Shown here piece by piece: positions 53,501 to 64,000 of a DNA stretch of 64,000 nt. Under the pieces are notes generated by a model, which searched no databases, had not been told where the DNA came from, and saw nothing but the letters and a program-made list of their open reading frames with translations. The position numbers and the translations under genes are program-made. The stretch comes from Daphnia pulex (lineage: Eukaryota > Arthropoda > Branchiopoda > Diplostraca > Daphniidae), in contig NC_060018.1 of assembly GCF_021134715.1 (NCBI RefSeq), positions 2,232,001-2,296,000 on the forward strand. Direction: 5' to 3'. The number at the start of each line of letters is the position of its first letter. The stretch's first letter is position 1.

Positions 53501-56401
53501 GTAAATCTCTTCTTTTCCAGTAGGATCATTAAGAGATTCCACTCAAGGCATAGCGCAGAAACCAAACGGCAATAACAACGAATAAGGACATCATGGATGA
53601 AGGGCTGCTGCTGCCGCTCGGGGATTTTTCAAATAAAAACTCGGATCAGGTCGATGGGAATTTTTTCTTTTTTTTTCTCTTTCTCGATGTTGCGTTTCTG
53701 GCGGCCGAGAGTTCGGCGTGAATACGAGCCCAGTCCTTTTTAGCTTTGCACCAGTCCTACCCTACCTTTAGTAGAAATGTCTATGGCACTAGCACACACT
53801 GCTTTATTAGTGCATAGAGAAAGAGAGTTAAGAGAGGGAAATATAAAACTAATATACCTCCCCGAGTCTAGAGAAAAATAAGGACCGGCGCCTTCTTCTT
53901 TCTTTCTTTTATCGGGAAATCCGCCGCTGTCATGGAAACGTTCATCTTTTCTAAAGCGAATGACCTCTTTAATAATAATTTCCACCATATATTTCCTTCT
54001 TTTTCTTTTTCTTTTCGAGGCTTAGACATTCAACTGGTGGCTGTCACCGTTTTAATTCTCTGGTCTATGCAGCAGCAGCGTCTTGATATCTTTGGAGCGT
54101 GAAATTGTAGGTGGCACGGTCGTCGCCATTTCTGGGCACGGTGGCTCCGGGGTCTATTCGCGTGCCGGGACTCCTGCTCCCGAACTTCACGCAACATGTG
54201 TCGCTCGTCTCCTTACATTTTCTCTTGGCTCTTCGCTCCTTCTTTTTATTCTTTATTTTTATTTTTTCGCCGCTTTTCGTCTGAGATTTATTCTCGTTTT
54301 GTTTCATTTTACGAGACGAACGGCACACACCACTCGCTCCCGCTGTATATTATCTTTAACGACGCGGGCACACACACATTGGCGGCCGTCGCCGCCAGGA
54401 GGTCCGCCTCCTCCTCCGTCGTCAACGGCGTCCAACCTTTTCATTTCTCTCTTCTCCTCCTTTCAGAAGGAAGAAGAAAAAACTGTTACTGCACTTATCG
54501 GCCATTCCAGCGCCACTTTCCTTAACCGAATCTCTCGCTAATTGAAAAGTTTGAGCGGCCGACTGAGCGCGCTCGCGCTCACGTCAAATAGTTCTTTGAA
54601 TGACGACAATCTAAAAGATGACGGACCTTATTGATGATGAAGTCCGGTCTTTTCTGGCCTCGGGGTGGATAATGTCCTTATATATATATATTTTTTCTTT
54701 TGACGAAGAGAAATGTTTCTGGCAACTTTTCGTTTCGAGTTGCAACAAGTTTCTTCCTTTGATGATTCAATGACGGGCCGAGAAAAATGTTTTCATCTGT
54801 CGTGGCGCCCGCAGACCAATGGGCTTTTTATGTTGCGCTTACGATGACAAGTTATGTACTTTTATTTTTCGGTGGGGAGGTTTTTATTCTCCGATATTTC
54901 CACGTGAGTTGATGACGACAGAAAGAGGGTCGACGAATGGGGATCATGGGAGAAAAGCAGAGGCTCAGCCTCCGGTTGAAATGTTGGAAAAAGTGTTTAT
55001 CTTCACTTCCACCCTCCTCCTCGTCCACCCAGAAACGCCTATACCTGTTGATGAAAGCCATCAGCTTTTTGGAGAACCGACGACAAGTCTCTCTTAAGGA
55101 GAGAAGCGTATATACAATCACCCAACGATTGACAAGGGAGACTGATTGCTCGATTCCCGTTGCATCTTGGTCCTCTCCTGTCACAACCCTCTATACCCCT
55201 CCCTTTTTCTCACCCCCTAATCGTGTGGACATGACGCGGCCATATCGCCCTGTGACACACACACACAACAAAAGAGGAGCCCAGCGCAGAGCGTGAGTCT
55301 GAGGAGCCCAGAGCAGATCACGACCAGAGCCACCCTCGTTCTCACCACCTATTCGACAAAATCTTGGTGGGGTGGTTGGGGACGAACCATTAACTCCTCC
55401 GCACAAGGTGTGAAGGGAGAATAGGGCGGAAGGATTTGTGTGCGACCGTAGGCCGACACGTAATGCACGAACGTTGGGGGAATGAAATGGAAGAAGACCT
55501 TTGGAGGTTGTCTCACTCACTCATTCACACACACACACGTACCGGTTTTAACTCGTATATCTGCGTTATTTATTTATATAAATTTATAAACGTCCATCAC
55601 AATTTTTTTCAAAGGTTATTTTATTTCGGGGTTGTGTGTGTGGGTTTTTTTTTCTTCTTCTTCTTCTTCTTTCCTTTTCTACACTACACATTCGTGTTGC
55701 TGTTGTAGTTTTGTTGGTTCTCGTCGTGGAGAGAGACCCTTGATGGGATTGTCGTGACCAAGTCGCGCCCCAATCGACGCTATCTGGACGGGAAAAAGTC
55801 AAAGAGTGTGAGAGATGCGTGTTTGAGTTTATAAGTGGATATATATATATAGGGGCACAAGTCGTGTGGATGGTGATCCGGTTAATTTGTCACGATGGCT
55901 GCACTTGACGGCCTCTTTTCGGCTCTCCAGCTCGTCCCGCGTGAAAAAGCCATTTGATATATATTCGGCTTCAAAACAAGGCGAGAGAGAGAGGAGAGAA
56001 GGAAGAAGAAAAAAAAATCTAGATAAGATTGATGACGTTCGTTCGTCACTCTTTTTTCTTCTTCCTTATTTCCCCCATTTTTTTCTCCAATTTGGTGCGA
56101 CTCGAAATACCAAAGGGTGAAATTTATTTTTTAATAACGTCATCATTCGATGGTTCACTTTCCATTCCTTATATTGTCGCTTTCTTTCGACTTGTCTGAG
56201 CTGCCACGGTCATTACAGTTGAATGAAATAAAAGATAAAAAGAAAAAGGGGACTAAAGGGGTCGGACGATATGGCGCCCTTATTGTGCCGACCCGATCGG
56301 ACATTGGGACCGCTCAACACACACTTTTTTCCGCTCTTGGAAATGTCGATCCGAAATAACGATTTCTCGAATGGATCGCTTGTTGTTTGTTAGCTTTTTT
56401 C

Positions 56402-56420
56402 GGGGGGGGGGGGGGGGGGG
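56402..56420. repeat. 19-G homopolymer
   Basis: An uninterrupted run of 19 G follows TTTTTTC. It is a strong G-quadruplex candidate and the longest G run I saw in the window. Confidence 0.85.
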
Positions 56421-59400
56421 TTCTTTCGGGTTTTGTCTTTTTGGGTGTGTGTTTTATTCTTTTACATTTTTCTTTCCCCCTTTTTTTGTTTCTTCTCCTC
56501 TTTGGTGATCCGCTCCGAACGCGAGTTGTAATGACGTTTTTATTGACTCATTTGCATTCCCCCCACTTTGTTTTAGATTCTTTTTGTTTTTCGGAGAAAA
56601 AAAACCAAAAGGAATCAAGCGAAGAATGGTTTCAAACTACCCAACTTCAGTGCCGACTGTGGGGATATGTGCGCGCCTCCACTTTGAAGTTGTTGTCCGG
56701 ACCGAGTTAGGGACTATCCTCTTCGTCTTCGTCAGTCAGAGGGGCCAATAGATTTCCATCTCGTGTCCGCGCGCGTCTGCAGGATGCTTCCCCCCTCCGC
56801 TCTCCTGTGTTTTCTACACGATTGAAATCAATCACCGTCCATCCATCCGTCCGTCGGTCTCGTCCGTCCAACCTTCTCCTCTCTCTCTCTCTAGCTCGTC
56901 TTTTCTGGTTGTTGTTGTTGTTGCTGTTCTATCTGTCGATGTGACCAACTGGTAGTAGTAGAGACAATAGAAACGAATTGGGCATCAATTGAGTCTTCTC
57001 TTCGGCTTTGTTTTATTTCCATTCCGCATTCCGCTTCTTTATAGAGAAGAGACATTTGATTCTCCGCGCTTTTGGGGCTTTCTCTAGCGTGGATTTAGCG
57101 GAACGAAAGTGAGAGAAAGATAAACTCTGAAAGAAAAGAGGGATCGTCTGTCTTCGTTTTTTTTCTTTTTTCGTTTTTCTTTTCCCGTTGGCGCAACGAT
57201 TTCGCCAGACGTTTTTCGTTCGCGTTGCGCGTTTTTCACAATCGAAAGAACAGAGCGGAGCAACAACATCAACATTCAACTTATTTCCATTTGTACTGCG
57301 CGGGTGAGAGAGAGACGAGGGTTCGACGTTCTTTCCCGGAGCAGTCGTCACGTATGTGTCATGTCTGATCGATTCATCAGTCATTGCCGTCGACCGGCAA
57401 CGGCCAGTGACCCGTTACATTTTTTTTCCTCCCTTCTCCAAATGCCACCAGCAAATCTATTGCGCCGTCATTATACTTTAATGACCCATGATCGCTAATG
57501 ACTTCTCCCGTTCGGTTCGGTCGACTCTTTTCTTCGCCATTGTCGTCCCCGTCGTTTCAAAAAATTTTCAAACGGCCCAGACAAAACAAACAATTTCAAA
57601 ATCGAATCCCATATCCCACGACACTGCAGTTGACGAAAGACCGATGACTTGGAATGTCTTTGAATGACGTCCAACACGACAGGGAGAGAGTCGTTCGAAT
57701 TATTATTTTTTTTTGTCCCCCCTCTTGTTGTTGAAACGTTTGATTTGATGTCGATTTCTATTCCGTTTAGCTTCTTGTTCACCTTTAAAAAAGAAAAGAA
57801 AAAACGAAGCGGGCGGCTGGGCAGTTTAAAAGGGGCAAAACTAGTATCCCGTCACTGTTGCAGGGTCCGCGCGGGATCCAGCTGGATACATATATATATG
57901 TGTGTGTAGTTGAAATTCCTGACCCCGTGTGTTCGTGCCTCTTGTCGCCCGTACCTCCTCGTCGTGTATATATGTCTACGTCGTATAAGTTAACAGTGAA
58001 AAAGGGACGAATGAAAAGACGGTCGACGGGTTTTCCAGTTGGAATGAAAGAGAAGCGTAGGGAAAGATGAAGAAGAAAATGCGTTTTGGGACATCCAAAA
58101 ATGGTCCGGCTAATCCGTCTCTATTCAGGGCCATTGGCACTTCAATGCGACACACAGCACGTCGCCTAGCGCGCGATCGGCTCAAATGTCGTATATAATT
58201 TTATTTGAGACTTCTTCTTTTTTTCTTCTTCTTCTTCAAAGAGTTATTTCCCTTATTCTTTTTTTTTTTCTGATTCTCTTGCATGCTGGGCCAAAAGTCC
58301 CCCATCTTACATTTCCCGACCGTCTAGTGTGTTTTTTTTCTTCTTCTTTTTTCCGGGGGGAGCAGCTTCTTTGACAGAAAATATGAAGAGGGGGGAGCGA
58401 GATGGCCAAGGGTGCCGTCATTTAGCTGTTTTTTTTATTCTTTCCCTTGGAATCGAGAAAAAAAAAGAGAAAATGATTTCTCTCTCAAATGTCACATCAG
58501 ATTGGACTCGGAAGGACGGACTTGGCGTTATCCAACATTCAACCGTCCCGAGTCCGACTTCAAAAAGATCCGCTGATGGTTCTGGCTGACAAAATATCAG
58601 CACCGACTGGCCAGGACCATGTCCAGCAACTTGAAGCTCACATGGGGGGAGCAGACGATGAGCAGCTCGCTAGTTTGACAGTTTTCCAATTAAGGTCATT
58701 TCTTTTGACTTGTTTTGTTGTCCAGTCCTTATAGTCGGATGGACTGGCCAGAGTATTCCGCTCCACTGTTTTTCACAATATCTTCCGTCTCTCATCTTTT
58801 CGAGTTTCAACACACTGGCGCGACTATTCTCCATATGCCAGGGGAGAACGAATAACCGAAATCTATCTATGAAATTTGGGGGAAGAAATACATTTCGGAT
58901 TCGAATCGCTCATCCGTTACGAAACTCGCGAGTTTGTTTTATTTTTTTTTACTTTGTTTTACCGATTGTCTTTACAATTTATTCCGTCCGACTTGCGCCG
59001 TGATTGTTTCTCCCTCATCTGTCGGTACGCACAATAACTGCGCCGCTGTTATAGAGTACCTTTCATTTTGTTTTGTTTTTTTCCTTCCTCCCTGCATTGT
59101 CCGTGGTTTTCTCTTCGTTTATTATTCACGCCGCAATAATAGATACACTCGGGGGGTGGATGTATCGGTAAATAGACTTTGAAAGATACTACATGAGCAA
59201 CGACTGCCTCCTGTTGGTTATTTGTTGATTCCAGTGATAGTTATATTTTTTTTTCTCCTTCCCTCTTCTTCTTCTTCTTCTTCTTCTGCTTCAGCGGGTT
59301 GTCCATGATGTTTTCTTTTCTCTATATTATATTTACCTCCTGTTGGTTGCTTGTGCGGCCGCCACCGCTTACTTACATGCGTACCGCTAGGCCACCACTT

Positions 59401-59829
59401 ACTTTTACCACGAGAGAGCCCAGTGTCGGTACGGTGGCATCACCCATTTGCCTGTTGTGTATACACCCAACGTATTACAAGGGCCTTCTGCATATGTGGG
59501 AGGGTTATGTGATAGTGCAGGTATGAGAGAGAGAGAGAGCTAGACAAGAGAGAGAAGTAGATAGAAGAGCCTATGGTACCAGGGGGACTGGTTTTTAGTC
59601 CATCTTGGGGAGGAAAAGCGAATGGTGGCCGACGAAGCTGCATAAAGACGGCCTACGTTCGGGTTCCACGACTCAGTACCTACCTGGCTGGCAATAAACC
59701 AGCAGCGCATTTTCAGCGAGGACAACCACAACAAATCGGAAAGCAAGAGAAACAAACCAACAAACATTTTGGATTGAAACATTTCAAGTGATTTAGTGTG
59801 GCGCCAATTTCAAACTTTTTCGCGGAAAA

Positions 59830-60529
59830 ATGCGCTGGCTCCTGTGGACGCTGATTGCTCTCGCGGCTTGTAAGAGCATCGACTGTTCTCCAAACTCGAC
59901 ATCCGTATCGACAAGTGTTTTCGATGCTTCCGGCGGAATCATCCGCTCACCAATCGGTCCCAGACGCAGGTGGCACTCGACGAGCAGACGGCGGAAAAAC
60001 GGCAGTTCGAATGCGAATCGACGAACCCGCTCGAGACTGGCCAAAAGTTGCGGTGGTCAAGTGGCCAGCGTTCTGCTGGAAGAGTGGTATCGATACTGCC
60101 AATTGGTCTTCACCGGCTCCGTCGAGGACATTGACCGAGATCGTGGAACCATCCGCGTCTCGATGCGCAGGGTGATCCGCTCGCTAGTCAACGGCACCGA
60201 ATGGTCGATGGTCGGCTCGTTGGTTCAGCACTCGCGCGGCCAACAGTTGACAGGTGGCGGCGGCGGACAATCGAACGCGCTGGATCCGCTGCCGGCCGTG
60301 GGCGCCGTCAACGGTCCATTGATCAAAGCCAAGCTAATCTTGCACGATCTGTTTGACGCCCGCGAAAATTCGTGCGTGCCCCAGTTCCGCATCCGAGTGC
60401 ACGACGTGCTTCTCTTTCTCGTCCAAATCGATCCGCTCAATCAGACACTTCACCTCGTCTCGGCGCCGTTGCGTATCACGCTGCGCAATCTGAAACTCAT
60501 CCACACCTCGCCCGGCTCACCATCATCAG
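59830..60529 (+). CDS. Secreted protein N-terminus with agrin NtA-like domain (second copy, partial)
   Basis: This is a single 700-nt first exon (233 codons plus one base) ending at donor GTAAGT in phase 1. It starts MRWLLWTLIALAACKSIDCS, a clear signal peptide. A Ser/Thr then Arg-rich stretch follows (RRRWHS, SRRRK, NRRTRSR at about 45-69) with possible furin-type cleavage sites. The NtA-like domain covers about 74-226: QLVFTGSVEDI (91-101), SCVPQFRIRVHDVLLFLVQ (181-199) and APLRITLRNLK (212-222), where RITLRNL is shared with agrin. LVFTGSVEDI matches LVFSGTVGNI of the copy at 42890, so the two are paralogous domains. Cysteines are at 74, 90 and 182, and N-glycosylation sites at NST (22), NGT (121) and NQT (204). 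Codon use is GC-rich and coding-like. The remaining exons are not in the window. Confidence 0.65.
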
Positions 60530-63500
60530 GTAAGTTCTTATCGTCGCCGGGGATATGATAGCTTACAACGTACAGGTAGAGAGACGCACACACTAAACAA
60601 CAACAAACAAACGAAAAAGAGGGAGGGGAGGTTTTAGTTCACGACGACGACGTGATTGAAATCGATCCGTATCGGACAATGTGTGGAGAGCCCGAGAGGA
60701 GAGAAAGGGTATCCGTGTGAGAAGGAGCCGGATACTTTTTCCACCTTTTCCATCTCGCTGTTAAATGGAGACGTCACGAAAGAGGCGGACCGTTTTCCAA
60801 CCCAGTCTAACCTCTTGATGAATCTGTCTCTAATGGTTCTCTTTTTTTGTTTTATTTGATATACTGCTCTGGAGTTTATTTTTTTTAAGATTCAAAAGGG
60901 GGTTATATAATATCATGAAATTACGGCCATAGAGTCTGGTCTTGTTCGTCCCTTTTTATTTTTAATTTATTATTATGATTTTATTTCAAGATTTAGTTTT
61001 TTGGGTTGTTTTGCCCTCCCTCCCTGTTTCGTGTTTTTTGGGGCTAAACATTAATGGGCGTGGGTGTGCTCGCGCTGGTCTCTTGTCCGTCTGTCTGTCG
61101 AGTCATTTCTTTCCTCCCGAACGAAAGCTGAAATGGAGAAAGGGAAAAGAACAACGAAACACCCTGTAGAGAAAAGAGCAGGATGAGCACAAACAGTTAG
61201 ACGTAGGGCACTAATGCATCACGGCGCATCCATCCGCCGCATCCGTATGCAAATGGGCTGTCTGATGGACTCTCTTACCATCAACTTCCCCTTGTCAGCG
61301 TCGTCGTTCAGCACAGTGGCGCCTCACAGAAAAGATTACAAATCCCAAAAAAATCGAAAAAGAAAAAAAGAAAAAAAATTTTCATTTCTTTTTCTTTTTT
61401 CCAGTTCCCTCCCGTTTTTCTCCCGCTGGTAGGCGGTGGACTATATGGGCGATCATTTCCTCCTCATCAAAGAGACATATGGTGCGTCCTTTTTTTCCAT
61501 TCATTCATCATCATCATTCCTTTCGGACATTGTTTTATTTTCCCTTGTGAACCTCCACCCGTTGACGGACAGTTTCGTTGTTGTTGTTTGTATGAAAATC
61601 TCGGAGCTCCTTAGGAATTCTTTGATTGACCGACCGACCGAGCTGCTGCCGGTTCCGCTCCCGACGCACGCACTTTATATTTATAACGTGGTACTTCTGT
61701 ATTCAGTCGATGGATGGAAGGGGGTAGAGAATAGAGAAAGGGTCGCTGGCAGGAAGTCTTTCATCAGTCCGGAATCCCTCTCTCAAAGAAAACTGTCATA
61801 AATTACGTAATAAAGCGTCCTCACCCCCCGAATGAAATATTCAAGGATATCTTCTATAGATACTATATTCTTCGTCCTTATTCATGCACGAAATATTATG
61901 TTTAGAGGCGTTCGATGATAATTTTCTAGCCCAAACGACTCCATGTATTAGTCATGGAACCGATATCTTGAGAAAGAGAGAGAGAAGGGTAATCTTCATG
62001 AGCATCACAAGAATCGTGCAGCAATCAATAAATCGAAATTCCTGTCTCGGCTCGTGCCGTTGATGGCTGTCCAAAACAAGAAGGAGAGAGAGTTCCGACC
62101 TCGATGTTCTCCAGTGTTCCTCCTGGTGTGTACAGACTTGTTTTGAGGTGTGTGTAACGTGTTCCAATCTATCTTGGTGTCTCTCTCCATTTAATTGAGC
62201 TCGTGACCATATAAAACAAGACATCGATGATTTTATAAGGAAAGAAAAACAACAAAATACGTTCCAAACTCTTTTTAAAATCAAATTAAAACCGGTGTGT
62301 GTGTGTGTGTGTACGGGTATTTTGATTGTAAGCGAAGACTACGGGGGGGGGGAAGTTACACGTTGACGACATTATCATCGACGTCGTCATTTTCAAAATT
62401 GTGTGGCTCCAGTCTCTTATATAAGCTATTCCAACTTTGAGCTCTACAAATTTCCATAGATAAGTAATAGACTGGAATGGCTTGACGCGCGAGATTTAGA
62501 TTGAACCGAAGAGACTTTGGGAGGGGCAGGAACAACAGTTGGCCTTCTGGTTTCGTTTCGTTTCTTTCTCTCTCGACTCGTTCGTGTTTTTTCTGGATGT
62601 GTGCCTTGTGTGACTGCGTATCCGCGTGCGTCTCGGCCCCTGGTACACACACACTCGACTCACGCTCACGTTTCCTTATTGGGCGACCTATGGCGATCCC
62701 AATAAGCGGCAGGCGCCAAATGAGTTATGAGTTCTCTTTCTCTCTGCAACGTCTTGTTTTCCTCTTTTGCCGCAGAAATGACTTTAACAGCTGACTTACT
62801 GTTATTGTTATACCGGATTGCTAGATTGGAAACACAAAAGAAATCATCTTTTCATTCTCTCTCGCTCTCTTATGTATTATTCTGATGCTTATTCTTTATT
62901 TCGCTCCCAATTCGTTTTGTTTCTCGTTGCGGCCTCGTTCCGTTGGAAAAATGTCGGACCCAATCTGTTGGCCTTTCATTCGACTATCATCATTTTTGTG
63001 GGTTGTCGCCCGGGGAAGTTGACGGAAAATTCCGTAATGGCTTTCAACAGTGATGAATGGCGTCGTTCTTACGCAAACAGAGTCCATCACCGTCAGCTGG
63101 AAGGAGACAGGCTGGCGAACCCAACAACAGACGGACTAGTTATGCGAGAAAAAGCCGAGAACAGATCATCAAAAAGGTTGGCCACTGTTGTCACCGTTCA
63201 AATTCCTTCCGCCGGCCGGCCGTCGCCGCTTGATTCTCCTCCGACGATCGATGGCTGTTTACACAGTGAGGTGTGCACGTGAGCTTTTGTGGCTGTGGGG
63301 CTCGTCCGAGATAAATCACTGGGCCAGTGGAACCCGTCAGTTAAGAGACCAAAGTCTTGTTTTGCATGATTGAGCTGGTTCAAAGTCGGGGGCCACCTCT
63401 CTTCTTTCATTTCTATCTCTGTCGCTACTATTTCCCGGCTATTTATAGCATCGTTTCCCCGCCCAGCACACACATCAGGACCACATAGTCCCCACGATCA

Positions 63501-64000
63501 AAAGGATGGTATGCGACTGAGAAAGTGACCGCGGCATATCATAGAAAAGGACTTTTTTGTGGGGTGGGTGGGGGGTTCGTGAAGAAACTGCGACCTGACG
63601 TGACCTGACCACAAGACAAATTGCGGTCTTCAAGTCCGTTAAATGGCCCGTCGTATTATCTGAGCGGCCCATCGCGCGAACGGGGAGGTCTGTCCGTCGA
63701 TCACCCCCCTTCCTCTTTAACAGTCAGTCAAACAAAAACCAAATAGAAAAAAGTTGAGGGGGGAAGATGATCGTTTATGATTTTTTCTTCTTCTCAGTTT
63801 GGAAACTCGAAAAATAGGACAAAAGAGGCCGTGTTTTATTTTATTTTTTTTTTAACTGAACGAGCGCATAGCACGGAAGAAGATGCTGCATGAACGATTC
63901 TGAATCCAGCAGGTTGCTCCGGCAATCTGCATGAAAATGGTCCTTATAACGAACTACTACCCTCCTTGTTGGTTCGTCTTTTCCCCCCTTGTATAACCAG
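60530..64000 (+). other. Probable intron after the second NtA-like exon
   Basis: No exon that continues the phase-1 junction with a recognisable domain (Ig, EGF, Kazal) is visible. An open frame at 62818-63282 ends in a plausible non-repetitive stretch (about 63040-63270), but I cannot pair its splice sites or assign a family. A GT repeat lies at 62294-62313. The gene most likely continues beyond the window. Confidence 0.35.

Larger units (their letters stand above)
46158..59829. other. Large repeat-rich non-coding interval
   Basis: No recognised coding sequence in 13.7 kb, which is long for a genome whose genes have 60-90 bp introns. It holds a cluster of hairpins with a C12 run and an A13-T11 block (47551-47706), a G19 run (56402-56420), CA repeats (about 55526-55538), CTT tracts and a near-CTCF motif GCCACTAGGGGGGAG (about 52004-52018). 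If the NtA-like exons belong to one gene, this is mostly intron. Confidence 0.4.

Overview
This is nuclear genomic DNA of an arthropod, most likely a branchiopod crustacean such as Daphnia. That is an inference from three things: compact genes whose GT-AG introns are mostly 58-91 bp, non-coding DNA crowded with di- and trinucleotide repeats and homopolymers, and the character of the proteins. I see no bacterial operon, CRISPR array, recognisable rRNA or tRNA, and no intact transposon.

Layout. (1) 1-7.5 kb: a single-exon forkhead transcription factor of the FoxB class on the minus strand (CDS 5092-6933), with GC-rich coding sequence and a candidate promoter near 7.26-7.3 kb. (2) 7.6-35.5 kb: about 28 kb with no recognisable gene. 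It is dominated by simple repeats, with a few short non-repetitive open frames that look protein-like but that I cannot identify. (3) 35.6-40.74 kb: a dense two-gene block. PDK1 (3-phosphoinositide-dependent kinase, minus strand, 9 exons, 512 aa) and Miro/RHOT (mitochondrial Rho GTPase, plus strand, 11 exons, 639 aa) are arranged head to head with 297 bp between their start codons. Two near-identical CTCF-like motifs lie on either side of Miro. (4) 42.7-64 kb: a sparse region with two plus-strand first-exon models, each encoding a signal peptide plus a domain resembling the agrin N-terminal (NtA, TIMP-like) domain, at 42890-43472 and 59830-60529. Between them is a short signal-peptide exon candidate (46079-46157). 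All three end at a phase-1 splice donor.

How the genes fit together. FoxB is a developmental regulator, and the large repeat-rich gap beside it may hold cis-regulatory DNA. PDK1 (AGC-kinase activation at the plasma membrane) and Miro (mitochondrial transport and homeostasis) are housekeeping-type genes that appear to share a bidirectional promoter. The three phase-compatible first exons on the right suggest one long secreted or extracellular-matrix gene with alternative N-termini whose shared exons lie beyond 64 kb, or else tandem paralogues. That is the most interesting open question in the window.

All exon boundaries were read by eye from splice consensus, frame and family similarity remembered from known proteins. 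No search or alignment was run.
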